Assembly: GCF_002715865.1 (NCBI RefSeq)
Contig: NZ_CP017696.1
Span: forward strand, 1,736,001-1,800,000
Reading direction: 5' to 3'
Source of the DNA: Bifidobacterium asteroides DSM 20089
GTDB taxonomy: Bacteria > Actinomycetota > Actinomycetes > Actinomycetales > Bifidobacteriaceae
Length of the DNA: 64,000 nucleotides
Shown: positions 28,699 through 37,551 of the stretch, in pieces
Layout of the letters: each line of letters begins with the position of its first letter
Numbering within the stretch: position 1 is the stretch's first letter
Notes under the pieces: generated by a model
The model's input: only the letters and a program-made list of their open reading frames with translations
Databases searched by the model: none
What the model was told of the DNA's origin: nothing
Translations under genes and position numbers: made by a program

Positions 28699-30774
28699 AT
28701 GGAGGGCAAGTCCCTTTCCCTAGGTGGATCAATCACAGGAACCGGAGCCTCAGGACCGATGGGCGGGGGCGGCTCGCAAACCGCAGGTCGAACCAAGGCA
28801 CGCACTCCTGGCCTGGGCTCCCTGGTGCAGTCCTTTCTGCATGAGCATCGGTCCTCCTACACGGTCATGGTTCTGGCAGTCATGGCCGCTTCAGTCCTTA
28901 CCAGCGCCTGGGCCCAGGTAGCCATTGCCGCTCGGAAGGGCGACGGGATGCCAGATACACGCGCAATGAATTCCTACGACCGCGCTATGACCCTGTCCTT
29001 ACAAGACGGCGCTGCACTGATATCCATAACGTACGCCTGCATATGCGGGTTCGTCTCCATCTTCCTGGTCATCACCTCCGTGGGGTTCCTAATCGAGCGC
29101 CGTCGTCGCGAGTATGCCATGATGCGGCTTTCCGGCGCCTCTCCCAGGACCGTGAGATTCATCTCTCTGCTGGAATTCATGATTCCGGTAGGTTTGGCCG
29201 CCCTCCTGGGCAGTTCGGCGGGATGCCTGCTGGTGCCCGCATTCGCCAAGTCCCTGATCAACTCAGGTCTTGAAGCACTGGAAATGACCGCGCATCCCCA
29301 CCCCATGGGAATTATCTTCGCTTTCGCGGGGATACTCCTGGCAGGCCTCTTCGGAACCTGGTTCGCCGCCAGGAGGATTACCGCCATCTCTCCCATCGAG
29401 GCCCTGCAGGACTCCGAGAACAGATCAGGGACCAAGTCAATCGGCCCTCTTCGCCTGATAATCGCCCTGGCCGGCCTGGCTGGAGGACTGGCCATGGTCT
29501 ATCACCGCTTCAAGGGCATGGACATTGAAATCCAGATCCTGGCCTCGACCGGCTGCCTGCTCGTCATCATCGGCGCCCTGGCTCCTGTCCTGGTTCCGGC
29601 CTGCGCCAACCTGATCGGCATCCCCTTCCAACTGGCCTTCCGAGGTGCCGGTCTTCTGGCACGGCAAAGGGCGCGGAAGGAAAACCGGAGCTCTACCGCC
29701 GTCGCAGTGCCGATCATACTGATGCTGGTCATCGTGACCGGAATAATAGCCCTAGTACGGTCCAGCTGGGCGCAAGAAGCCATAAGCCGGTATAAGCCGG
29801 TCGCTGCCGAAACCATGATCACTGCAGAGAGCAATGATCCAAGAGACCTGGATCGCCAGCTTCGGTCCACTGCAGACGTCGAATCCGCCGTCACCTATAG
29901 CGAGGGATCCTGGAAAACTGCAGACAAGGAAGATACCGGCGGCAATGGCGAACCCTCCGTCATGGCTATGCATGTCAACAAAGCAGGCAAGAGCGTCAAT
30001 ACCATTAGCCCAATCTTCATCGAGGGCTCCGCTGCGGATCTGGGGCCGGGCAAGATCGCCGTTATTGCCAGTGGCCGCGCTCAGGAGAAAAACCCCATCG
30101 GACGCAAGCTGACTCTGATCGACAGGTACGACAAAGGCCATACGCTGACCATCACCGCCGTAGTCGATATGACCCCGACAGGGCAGATGGGCCAATACCT
30201 GATGACGGATGCAGACCTGTTGCAGCTGGCGCCAGACAACAGCGGATCGACCACCCTGGCCAGGACCGCCCCTGAAATTCGCACAGACGATCTGATCAAT
30301 AAGCTCAATGCTTCATGGGACAGGAAAGGCATCAAGGCCTGCACCAAGAAGGAGTACATTCGTTCCGAAATCCAAAGGTCCCAGGAGGTGCAGCGGGCCA
30401 TGCCCCAGATGGTCAACGGGGCCATCGTCCTGACGGCCATCTTCCTGATTCAAGCATGCGCCATCGCAGTCAATGAGCGCCGCCAGGAGAACCGAAGGAT
30501 GCAGGCTGCCGGTGTTTCACGTGGAACATTGGTCTGCTCCTCGATTTGGGAGTCAGTAATCGATGCTCTTTCGGCCACCCTGCTTTCAGCCCTGGCCATG
30601 GCGGGGGTGCTGGCCGTCATCTTCCATCAGTTGTCCGGCCAGATAGACATGAGCGTCGTGCCTCTCCCCTACGGCTACTTCCTGATCATGGCCCTCTGGG
30701 CCATAGGCCTGGCCGTTGCGGCCTCAGGCCTGTATAGCTGGTTCAGCTCTCGGGCAGATACGACTCGAAGATAA
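28699..30774 (+). CDS. FtsX-type ABC transporter permease without adjacent ATPase
   Basis: 691 residues. Two FtsX repeats: helices near residues 53-73 and three more between about 108 and 225, including the region GFLIERRRREYAMMRLSGASPRTV that precedes a MacB/FtsX-type bundle. More helices follow at about 255-370, then an extracytoplasmic domain of about 160 residues, then a second FtsX block at the C-terminus (MVNGAIVLTAIFLIQACAIAVNERRQENRRMQAAGVSRGTL). The architecture is like the large BceB/YknZ-type permeases of lipoprotein or peptide exporters. No ATP-binding gene lies on either side. AAAGGAG lies 9 bases before the ATG. Its 3' end overlaps the convergent GDPD gene by 32 bases. Confidence 0.85.
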   Translation: MEGKSLSLGGSITGTGASGPMGGGGSQTAGRTKARTPGLGSLVQSFLHEHRSSYTVMVLAVMAASVLTSAWAQVAIAARKGDGMPDTRAMNSYDRAMTLSLQDGAALISITYACICGFVSIFLVITSVGFLIERRRREYAMMRLSGASPRTVRFISLLEFMIPVGLAALLGSSAGCLLVPAFAKSLINSGLEALEMTAHPHPMGIIFAFAGILLAGLFGTWFAARRITAISPIEALQDSENRSGTKSIGPLRLIIALAGLAGGLAMVYHRFKGMDIEIQILASTGCLLVIIGALAPVLVPACANLIGIPFQLAFRGAGLLARQRARKENRSSTAVAVPIILMLVIVTGIIALVRSSWAQEAISRYKPVAAETMITAESNDPRDLDRQLRSTADVESAVTYSEGSWKTADKEDTGGNGEPSVMAMHVNKAGKSVNTISPIFIEGSAADLGPGKIAVIASGRAQEKNPIGRKLTLIDRYDKGHTLTITAVVDMTPTGQMGQYLMTDADLLQLAPDNSGSTTLARTAPEIRTDDLINKLNASWDRKGIKACTKKEYIRSEIQRSQEVQRAMPQMVNGAIVLTAIFLIQACAIAVNERRQENRRMQAAGVSRGTLVCSSIWESVIDALSATLLSALAMAGVLAVIFHQLSGQIDMSVVPLPYGYFLIMALWAIGLAVAASGLYSWFSSRADTTRR

Positions 30775-31828
30775 TCCCATCAAAGTCCGGACTGGCCTCC
30801 TCCTGCGCATGCTCGGAGCGGACGGTCCAGGCGATGGGCGTTCCACCTAGGAACCGATAGAGACGCATGGGCAGTGAGTGCCCGCTGTGCCACTCGCAGG
30901 CCACGAAGTCCGGCCGCCCCAGCCAGTTGAAGAGGAGGGACCCGGCCATCCAGCGCAGGGCTGACGAGCGCGAATCTACCCGGCCATGGTAGGGGGCGAC
31001 CAGTTGCCCCCTGGTGACGCCTGGGTGGTGAACCCGATACCAGGCAAGGGCCAGGACGTTGAAGGACTCAATTACATAGGGGCCCTGGTACCTGGACAGG
31101 AGGGCATCGGTCCGACGCATGAGCTCCCGATCCAAGCCCCTGTCCATCTTGATCTCGACGACCAAGGGCACCCGGCCATCCACCAGAGCGAGCACCTCGG
31201 ACAGAAGAGGCACATGCTGCACCTCGGGATCGTTGAGGCCCCCGTCCCCGCCCTCCGTTTCGGGACCGCCATCGTGGTCGGCAGAGCCAGGAATTCCTTC
31301 CCCGGACTCAAGAGCCTGGGCAGGGCTTGGGCACAGGGGAATCCTCTGCAGCTGCTCATAGGTCAGGTCCGCCACTGCCCGGTTGACGCCAGCCACCCGC
31401 CGCAGGTCTCCATCGTGGATGACCACCACCTGGCCGTCCCGGCTGAGATGGACGTCCAACTCGATCCCGTAGCCGGCCCTGCAGGCCGCTTCGAAGGCAG
31501 CCAGCGAATTTTCGGGCGCCACCACCCGACAGGGGCTGACCGGAGCCGAGGCGTGCCTGCCCAAGGGCCTGCCGGATGCAACCTTCAGACAGTCATGAAT
31601 ACGGTGCAGGTAGGAGGTCTGGCCGGGATTGGGACTGGTCGTCTCCATCCCAGAGCCAGCATCGTGCAGACCCCTGTGGGCATAGGGATGCAAGGACAGA
31701 CCGACAGGCTTTCTCCGACCAGCAACTACTGAAAGACCAGGAGCCAGAGCCCAGCACCAGGTCCCCAAAACCCCCAATCCCAGACCCAGCGCGACCTTGC
31801 CGGCCAATCGTACTTTGGACCCCATCAT
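30743..31828 (-). CDS. Glycerophosphodiester phosphodiesterase family protein
   Basis: 361 residues. N-terminal hydrophobic segment (VALGLGVLGTWCWALAPGLSVV, about 11-32) suggests a membrane anchor or signal. The catalytic domain has HPYAHRGLHDAG with the general-acid/base His, the ENSLAAFEAACRAGYGIELDVHLSRDGQVVVIHD metal site, and PLVVEIKMDRG. An insertion of about 35 residues between HRG and PENS and an acidic linker near 175-200 make it longer than usual. It should hydrolyse glycerophosphodiesters to glycerol phosphate, possibly from teichoic acid or lipids outside the cell. Convergent and overlapping with the FtsX permease gene. Confidence 0.88.
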   Translation of the reverse strand: MMGSKVRLAGKVALGLGLGVLGTWCWALAPGLSVVAGRRKPVGLSLHPYAHRGLHDAGSGMETTSPNPGQTSYLHRIHDCLKVASGRPLGRHASAPVSPCRVVAPENSLAAFEAACRAGYGIELDVHLSRDGQVVVIHDGDLRRVAGVNRAVADLTYEQLQRIPLCPSPAQALESGEGIPGSADHDGGPETEGGDGGLNDPEVQHVPLLSEVLALVDGRVPLVVEIKMDRGLDRELMRRTDALLSRYQGPYVIESFNVLALAWYRVHHPGVTRGQLVAPYHGRVDSRSSALRWMAGSLLFNWLGRPDFVACEWHSGHSLPMRLYRFLGGTPIAWTVRSEHAQEEASPDFDGIIFESYLPES

Positions 31829-32007
31829 CGCCTCCAGCCATCAGCTATTCCACTACCCACGCTAGCATCGCAGGAGGCTGGACGCGCTTTGCCGGCTTGA
31901 CTTCAGACTGCTTCAAGGCCCTATCCTTGAACCAGCAGATCACAAAGGCATTCTCTGCCCCTCAGCCAGTTCAGCCAAGCAATCTGCCAAGAAAGAAGCA
32001 CGATACC

Positions 32008-32868
32008 ATGCAGAATGATTCATCCACCTCCGTCCCGTCCGTCAAACTCAACAACGGCGTCCTCATGCCCATGGAGGGCTTCGGCGTCTACCAAATCGCC
32101 GACCTGGACGAATGCCGCCGCTCAGTCCTGGATGCCCTGGAGACCGGGTACCGGGCCATCGATACGGCCCAGGCCTATGGAAACGAGCAGGCCGTCGGAG
32201 ATGCCCTGGCCCAGAGCGGCCTCGACCGCAACCAGGTCTTCCTGACCACCAAGGTCTGGATCACGAACTACGGGTACGACAAGACCAAGGCCTCGGTCGA
32301 GGAGTCCTTGAAGAAGCTGGGCACTGACCACCTGGACCTGGTCCTCCTCCACCAGCCCTTCAACGACTACTACGCAGCCTGGCACGCCCTTGAAGACCTC
32401 TATGACCAGGGGGTCCTGCGGGCCATCGGCGTCTCGAACTTCTATGCCGACCGCTATGTGGACCTGGTCAAGTTCAATAGAATCGTCCCGGCTGTCAACC
32501 AGCTGGAGACCCACGTCTTCCACCAGCGTCCCCGGGAGCGCGCCTACATGGATAAGTACGGCACCCGGATCGAATCCTGGGGACCCTTCGCCGAAGGCCG
32601 CCAGGGGATGTTCACCAACCCGACCCTGACCGAGATCGGGCAGGCGCACGGCCGGACCGCAGCCCAGGTGGCCCTGCGCTTCCTGGTTCAGGACGGGGTC
32701 ATCGTCATCCCCAAGACCACCCACCGAGAGCGCATGCGCGAGAACCTCGATATCTGGGACTTCCAGCTCAGCGACCAGGAGATGGACCGGCTGCGGGCCA
32801 TGGACACCGGCAAATCCGCCTTCATGAACCACGAATCACCTGAAACCGTGGAGGACTTCGCCGGCTGA
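32008..32868 (+). CDS. Aldo/keto reductase (2,5-diketogluconate reductase type)
   Basis: 286 residues. NADPH-dependent carbonyl reductase of the short AKR5-like group. The TIM barrel shows LNNGVLMPMEGFGVYQI, YRAIDTAQAYGNEQAVG (catalytic Asp and Tyr), TTKVWITNYGYD (Lys), LVLLHQPF (His), GVSNFYADR, and the cofactor segment VIVIPKTTHRERMREN. ATG 32008 is preceded by AAGAAAGAAG; the longer upstream frame from 31576 lies across the divergent GDPD gene and is rejected. Physiological substrate unknown. Confidence 0.93.
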   Translation: MQNDSSTSVPSVKLNNGVLMPMEGFGVYQIADLDECRRSVLDALETGYRAIDTAQAYGNEQAVGDALAQSGLDRNQVFLTTKVWITNYGYDKTKASVEESLKKLGTDHLDLVLLHQPFNDYYAAWHALEDLYDQGVLRAIGVSNFYADRYVDLVKFNRIVPAVNQLETHVFHQRPRERAYMDKYGTRIESWGPFAEGRQGMFTNPTLTEIGQAHGRTAAQVALRFLVQDGVIVIPKTTHRERMRENLDIWDFQLSDQEMDRLRAMDTGKSAFMNHESPETVEDFAG

Positions 32869-32923
32869 TTCAGCATCAGACAGTTCTATATCCATATCTG
32901 TGCAGGATGGACGGGCTCTCAGT

Positions 32924-34642
32924 CTAGGCTTCGCCGTTGCGTCGCCGACGCTTGAGGGCCCGGTGCTTGATCAGGATGTCCAGGACTATCCAGACCGAAA
33001 GAATGAAAGCCACCACATAGCCCAGCATGCTGACCACCGGGATACCGAAGACCACCGGCTTGATGCGGGCGAAGTAGACGATTGAAGAGCCCACATAGAG
33101 GCCGACGACGATCAGGGCCATGGTCAGCCTGTTGACCATGTCGGACAGCTGCTGCAAGGGCTCCTCGGAGCCTACCAGCTGTACATTGGCCCGAAGCTGC
33201 CCCCGTGTCAGCATCTTGGTTGCGGTCTGGGACTCAGCCAGGGCGCCCAAAAGGCCATGCAGGGCCAGGTCACTCTGGATGCCAAGCTCCCGGGCCTCCT
33301 CCTTGAGGATGGATCCCGTGCCCATGCTATAGACGACATGATCGGTGATGATCTGCACGATATTGGCCTCGGGCAGGAACTCATCCAAGAGTCCTTCAAG
33401 GGTGACCAGGCACCGCGCCACCATGGTCACCGACCCCGGCACCTTGATGCCATGCCGGGCGGCCAGCTTCATCACGGCATTGACGTATTCGGCGATGTCC
33501 AAATCGGCCAGGTCCAGCTTGCCGAACCGCTGGACGACCGCATCCAGGTCGGCCAGGAGATAGGGGTAATCCTCGGCCCGGGCCTCTCCCGTGCCGGCGA
33601 AGCGGAGCAGCCCCTGGGCCAGGGCTGGTGAATCCTCACGGCCTACTGCAAAAATCATGTCCTTAAGGGCAGATTTGGTCACCTTGTCCAGGCGACCGAC
33701 CATCCCCAGGTCGATCAGGACTATGCAGCCATCGCGGATGATGATGTTGCCGGGGTGAGGATCGGCGTGAAAGAAGCCCCGATCCATAATCTGGGTGGCA
33801 TAGTTGTCGACCAGCTTGGTGCCGATCTCCTTCAGGTCATAGCCCTGGGCCACCAGCTGGGCAGGCCGTGAGAGGGATATCCCGTCGATGTACTCCATCA
33901 CCACCACATGCCTGGTGCACAGTTCGGGATAGGGCTTCGGGCAGTCGATGTAGGCGTATGAGGCACAGAAATCCTTGAACTCCGCCAGATTCTCAGCCTC
34001 CTGCTGGAAATCGACTTCGGATTGGAAGGTCTCCCAGAGCTCCTCGACCACCCCGCGAATGTCAATCACCTGGGTGCTGCGGATGAACCGGGATGCCCAC
34101 TTGACAATGCTGCGCATAATGTCAATGTCCTGGGCCATGGTCTCTTGAATCCCTGGACGCTGGACCTTGACGGCCACGTCCTCACCGCTGACCAGGCGGG
34201 CCCGGTGTACCTGTGCCAGGGAAGCCGACCCCAGCGGAACAGGGTCTATGGAGGAGAAGATCTGGTCGAGCGGACGGCCATACTCGGCGGCCAGGGTTCC
34301 GGTCACCACCGAATAAGGGATGGGATCCGCGTCGGCGCGCAGCTTGGAGAGCTCACGGCAGAAGGCCTCCGGCAGGATTTCCGAACGCATGGAGAGAATC
34401 TGGCCCACCTTGACGAAAGTGGGCCCGAGCGCCTCGAACATGCGGCGCATGGTGACCGGGGTCAGGCCGTGGATGATGTCGAACCGGTTGGCGATGCGGA
34501 TCATCTCGGCCAGTCGGCGAGCCCTGCCACGCCTGTGACGAATCCTTCCCGCTGCCCCCTGCTGCTCTCCCGTGCCGACCCCGAAGAGGCCAATGGTCTG
34601 TACCGGGGCATCATGTCCGTTCATGGCATCCATACTCACCAC
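32924..34642 (-). CDS. ABC1/UbiB-family atypical kinase-like protein
   Basis: 572 residues. The ABC1 signature KxGQ (FVKVGQILSMRSEILP, about 75-90) and an Ala-rich nucleotide loop (VPLGSASLAQVHRA) precede the kinase motifs VKVQRPG, VVMEYIDGI, HADPHPGNIIIRD and LIDLGMVG. Two helices at the C-terminal end (ALIVVGLYVGSSIVYF and VSMLGYVVAFILSVWIVLDIL) anchor it in the membrane. UbiB homologues support quinone synthesis in respiring bacteria; bifidobacteria do not generally depend on this, so its role here is unclear. It is transcribed from the same strand as the phasin-like gene upstream. Confidence 0.9.
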   Translation of the reverse strand: MVSMDAMNGHDAPVQTIGLFGVGTGEQQGAAGRIRHRRGRARRLAEMIRIANRFDIIHGLTPVTMRRMFEALGPTFVKVGQILSMRSEILPEAFCRELSKLRADADPIPYSVVTGTLAAEYGRPLDQIFSSIDPVPLGSASLAQVHRARLVSGEDVAVKVQRPGIQETMAQDIDIMRSIVKWASRFIRSTQVIDIRGVVEELWETFQSEVDFQQEAENLAEFKDFCASYAYIDCPKPYPELCTRHVVVMEYIDGISLSRPAQLVAQGYDLKEIGTKLVDNYATQIMDRGFFHADPHPGNIIIRDGCIVLIDLGMVGRLDKVTKSALKDMIFAVGREDSPALAQGLLRFAGTGEARAEDYPYLLADLDAVVQRFGKLDLADLDIAEYVNAVMKLAARHGIKVPGSVTMVARCLVTLEGLLDEFLPEANIVQIITDHVVYSMGTGSILKEEARELGIQSDLALHGLLGALAESQTATKMLTRGQLRANVQLVGSEEPLQQLSDMVNRLTMALIVVGLYVGSSIVYFARIKPVVFGIPVVSMLGYVVAFILSVWIVLDILIKHRALKRRRRNGEA

Positions 34643-34725
34643 TCACCTGCGCCCTTTATCCGCATGACCGACCAGCGGCAGACATTCCGACGCAGACGAC
34701 CGACGCTGACAGTAATCGACTGCTT

Positions 34726-35106
34726 TCAGCCCTGCTGACCTGCGATGGGATCATTGGAAGTGATGGGGATGGACCCGGACCGACGATTCGGCATTGGCGC
34801 CAGGGGCTCATGGTCGGGACGGCGGGGAGCAGGAGCAACATGAGTCGCAGGCCTGGGCGCTCCGGCAGCTGGGGCCGGAGCAGCAGGTGTACTGTCAGCA
34901 GGAGCAGGTGCAGGTGCTGGAGCGGGACGGTTTTGCTTGTTGCGCTTGAGCTCAGTATTGAGAATCTTCCCCTGCTCGACCGTCAGCTCGCCCTTCTTGA
35001 CCAGGTTGTCAATGACCTCCTGGCCCTTCTCCACGCCTGTGGCCAGCGCTCCGATGCCAGCCAGAAGCACCTTGTGCAATCCATCACCGATATGCAAATC
35101 CGACAT
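34726..35106 (-). CDS. Phasin-like small coiled-coil protein
   Basis: 126 residues. Residues 1-60 form a predicted amphipathic helix pair (GDGLHKVLLAGIGALATGVEKGQEVIDNLVKKGELTVEQGK) resembling polyhydroxyalkanoate-granule-associated or phasin-like proteins; the rest is a Pro/Ala-rich tail that is probably disordered. ATG 35106 has GGGAGG 6-11 bases upstream and is preferred over the longer start at 35127. It lies 83 bases upstream of the UbiB-like kinase gene, a pairing I recall from other actinobacteria. Function unproven. Confidence 0.72.
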   Translation of the reverse strand: MSDLHIGDGLHKVLLAGIGALATGVEKGQEVIDNLVKKGELTVEQGKILNTELKRNKQNRPAPAPAPAPADSTPAAPAPAAGAPRPATHVAPAPRRPDHEPLAPMPNRRSGSIPITSNDPIAGQQG

Positions 35107-35324
35107 GATATGCCTCCCAGCATTCATACGCCCTTGAAGTACCGGGCCCTTTAGACCGCCAAGAGACGAGCGGCCGTCTCTCTTTACAGTCTAGCTGGTT
35201 ATCATTGACCAATCCGATTCGACACCGTGGCAAGAGGAAACACAACGTCTTTCCCCCTGGCATTACCCTACGAGCGCTCATCAAAATCTGTGCAGGACCC
35301 GCAGACGGAACCGCAGGTTCCTCT

Positions 35325-36161
35325 TCATCTGGGCCTGGAGGCAGCGATACGGCTGGCCTGATCAGCCAGGGAATCCAGACGCTCCAGTTCGCTCCGGCTC
35401 TTCTCGTCCATGGCAGTCTTCATCTGGGCGAAGGTGTCCTGGCCGTACCGTCTGTCGGCTGCACCCTCGATGAGGAAATCCGTAATGGCCGGGTTCTTCG
35501 GCAGCAGCGACCCATGCATGTAGGTGCCGATGACCTTCTTCCATCGGGCACCCTCGGTGTGGTCCCTGCCGTTGTTGCCGCGGCCTTCCTCGGTCACCAT
35601 GCCCAGTGGATGGGCCCCCTCCCCCAGGTAGGTCAGACCAGAGTGGTTCTCATACCCGACCACCCTGCCGAAGTCCTCTGCCTGCTCCACCAGGTTGCCA
35701 ATCATCCGCTCGGACTTGGCAATGGTATGCACGTCAAGGATGCCGACCCCCTCCAGGCGCTCATGATCTGAGGTCTCAAAATAATGGCCGAAAAGCTGAT
35801 AGAGTCCGCAGATCATCAGCATCGGCACATCCTGGTCGGCCAGATCGCGCAGAAGCCCGCCCCGCCCACGCAGGTCGTCGATAATGCGCTCCTGGCCATG
35901 GTCCTGACCGCCGCCGCCCAGAATCATATCAATCCGCTCCGGCCAGGCATCGCCAGGATCGTAATAGCGGACCATGGGGCGGAACCCATACAGCTCAGCC
36001 CTACGGGTCACGCTGAGAATGTTGCCCGAATCCCCATAGATGTTCATGTCACGATGGTAGAGGGAGAGGATTTGCAGCGGCGGATGGTCTCCCAGGGCCT
36101 CGACCTTGGCCCTATCCTGAGTCTGCGGCATTCCTGCGCTCCTTCCGGTTCGCTCGCTCAT
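35325..36161 (-). CDS. gatD: Lipid II isoglutaminyl synthase, glutaminase subunit GatD
   Basis: 278 residues. Class I glutamine amidotransferase that supplies ammonia to MurT for amidating the D-Glu of lipid II. Catalytic Cys118 in MLMICGLYQLFG, His216 in GTYMHGSLL; LGGGGQDHGQ and VVGYENHSG are conserved GatD segments. The first 25 residues are poorly conserved. The ATG overlaps the murT stop in an ATGA arrangement. The pair works on the cytoplasmic face of the membrane. Strong family call. Confidence 0.92.
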   Translation of the reverse strand: MSERTGRSAGMPQTQDRAKVEALGDHPPLQILSLYHRDMNIYGDSGNILSVTRRAELYGFRPMVRYYDPGDAWPERIDMILGGGGQDHGQERIIDDLRGRGGLLRDLADQDVPMLMICGLYQLFGHYFETSDHERLEGVGILDVHTIAKSERMIGNLVEQAEDFGRVVGYENHSGLTYLGEGAHPLGMVTEEGRGNNGRDHTEGARWKKVIGTYMHGSLLPKNPAITDFLIEGAADRRYGQDTFAQMKTAMDEKSRSELERLDSLADQASRIAASRPR

Positions 36162-37549
36162 GCGCCCACCCCGGCATCGTCAACGCTAGTGATCCTGCCG
36201 AGGGCTGATCGAAGCCGGAGCATGGAGGTGTAAGTGCAGTAGATTCGCTTGGGCCGCCCTCGGTGCACCTCAAGGAAGGCCGTCAGCGCCCGATCCAGGT
36301 CGGTCTCAATCGCATCCGTGGGCACCTGGTCATAGGCCAGACGCAGGGCCATGTCATAGGCCCGGGTGCCGGAAACCATGGCCACGCCGGTATCCCTGAG
36401 CGAGGTGAAGTCCACATCCCAGAGCCAGCTCATGTCACGCCCGTCCGCATACTCGTCCCGGATGGCGATCATGGTGTCCTGGCCGGAGGGGTCGAAGGAG
36501 GACAGGGCCAGTCGGAAGCCCATGGGGTTCTTGACAAGGACCAGCTCAACCGGCGCGCCCTGGTAGGTGATGACCTCTCCGCGGCCGAAGGCGGGCGTCA
36601 CCTTGGACAGGGCATCCATGAGCGCTGCATCATCAGGCTCCCTGTCCTCCAGAACGACTCTCACCAGCTCCAGGGCAGCGGCCGCATTGTAGAGGTTATA
36701 GACACCTTCAAGACGCAGGTCGGTCTCCAGGATCCGTCCGTCCAGGCGAAAGGCAGCCCTGTGATCCATGAACCGTTCCAGGGTCACCTCGGCTGGCAGC
36801 CGGTGACCATGGCGGACCGGACGGGGAGCGCTGTCCGCACGGGCGCCATCAGCATCCCGATCCGAGGCATGCATATCGTCATCGGTGGGGAAATACCTCA
36901 GCAGATCGTCCGACAGACCAAAGTAGGCCACACCGGTCTGGGCCGGCGTCTGGGCGGCCAGGCTTGCGACGCGCGGATCCTCCCGGTTGAGGACCACCGT
37001 GCCCGTGGTGGCCTGGGCCACCTGACCCAGCAGCCGGGCTGTAGTGTCGATTTCCCCAAACCGGTCCAGCTGATCACGCATAACATTGAGCAGGAGGGCA
37101 TAGCGGGGCTTGAACTGTCGCACAAAGTGGACCGCATAGGCCTCGTCCAGCTCCAGCACGGCAATGTCGGCATGCAGACGCCCGGAGAGCCCCAGTGTAG
37201 AGACCAAGGCCGAGACCACGCCCCGGGTGAAGTTGGACCCGGTCGGATTGGTGAAGACCTTGAGGCCCAGGGACTCCAACATGGAGGCCACCATCCTGGT
37301 GGTGGTGGTCTTGCCATTGGTCCCCGAGACCAAAACCACACCACGGGGCAGCCCCGACAGGGTCCTGGCCAGGAAGCCCGGGTCGATCCGCTCCACCACC
37401 TTGCCAGGCAGGGCCGAACCGCCATGATGGGATAGCCGTGAAACGAGGCGCACCGCCTTGCCGACCAGAAGTGCCAGGAGCGAACGCCAAGGTCGACGGG
37501 GACGATCAGGCTGATCGGCAGGCTGCGCCTTGGAAGTCGTGGACCTCAT
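36158..37549 (-). CDS. murT: Lipid II isoglutaminyl synthase, Mur-ligase subunit MurT
   Basis: 463 residues. Mur-ligase-like ATPase that with GatD converts iso-Glu to iso-Gln in lipid II. P-loop SGTNGKTTTTR (75-85), ELDEAY in the central domain, VYNLYNAAAALELV, and the C-terminal DUF1727 domain (LVLVKNPMGFRLAL, and DVDFTSL). In the position where S. aureus-type MurT has a four-cysteine zinc ribbon, this protein has a Asp/Arg/Pro-rich linker (around 228-260) and no Cys; I see only one Cys in the whole protein. GGAGGGG precedes the ATG. Upstream on the same strand, dnaB ends 2 bases before. Confidence 0.91.
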   Translation of the reverse strand: MRSTTSKAQPADQPDRPRRPWRSLLALLVGKAVRLVSRLSHHGGSALPGKVVERIDPGFLARTLSGLPRGVVLVSGTNGKTTTTRMVASMLESLGLKVFTNPTGSNFTRGVVSALVSTLGLSGRLHADIAVLELDEAYAVHFVRQFKPRYALLLNVMRDQLDRFGEIDTTARLLGQVAQATTGTVVLNREDPRVASLAAQTPAQTGVAYFGLSDDLLRYFPTDDDMHASDRDADGARADSAPRPVRHGHRLPAEVTLERFMDHRAAFRLDGRILETDLRLEGVYNLYNAAAALELVRVVLEDREPDDAALMDALSKVTPAFGRGEVITYQGAPVELVLVKNPMGFRLALSSFDPSGQDTMIAIRDEYADGRDMSWLWDVDFTSLRDTGVAMVSGTRAYDMALRLAYDQVPTDAIETDLDRALTAFLEVHRGRPKRIYCTYTSMLRLRSALGRITSVDDAGVGA

Positions 37550-37551
37550 GA

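Noticed and set aside
31576-32007. Upstream extension of the aldo/keto reductase frame
   Set aside because: It runs across the divergent GDPD gene and has no conserved residues; the ATG at 32008 has a ribosome-binding site.
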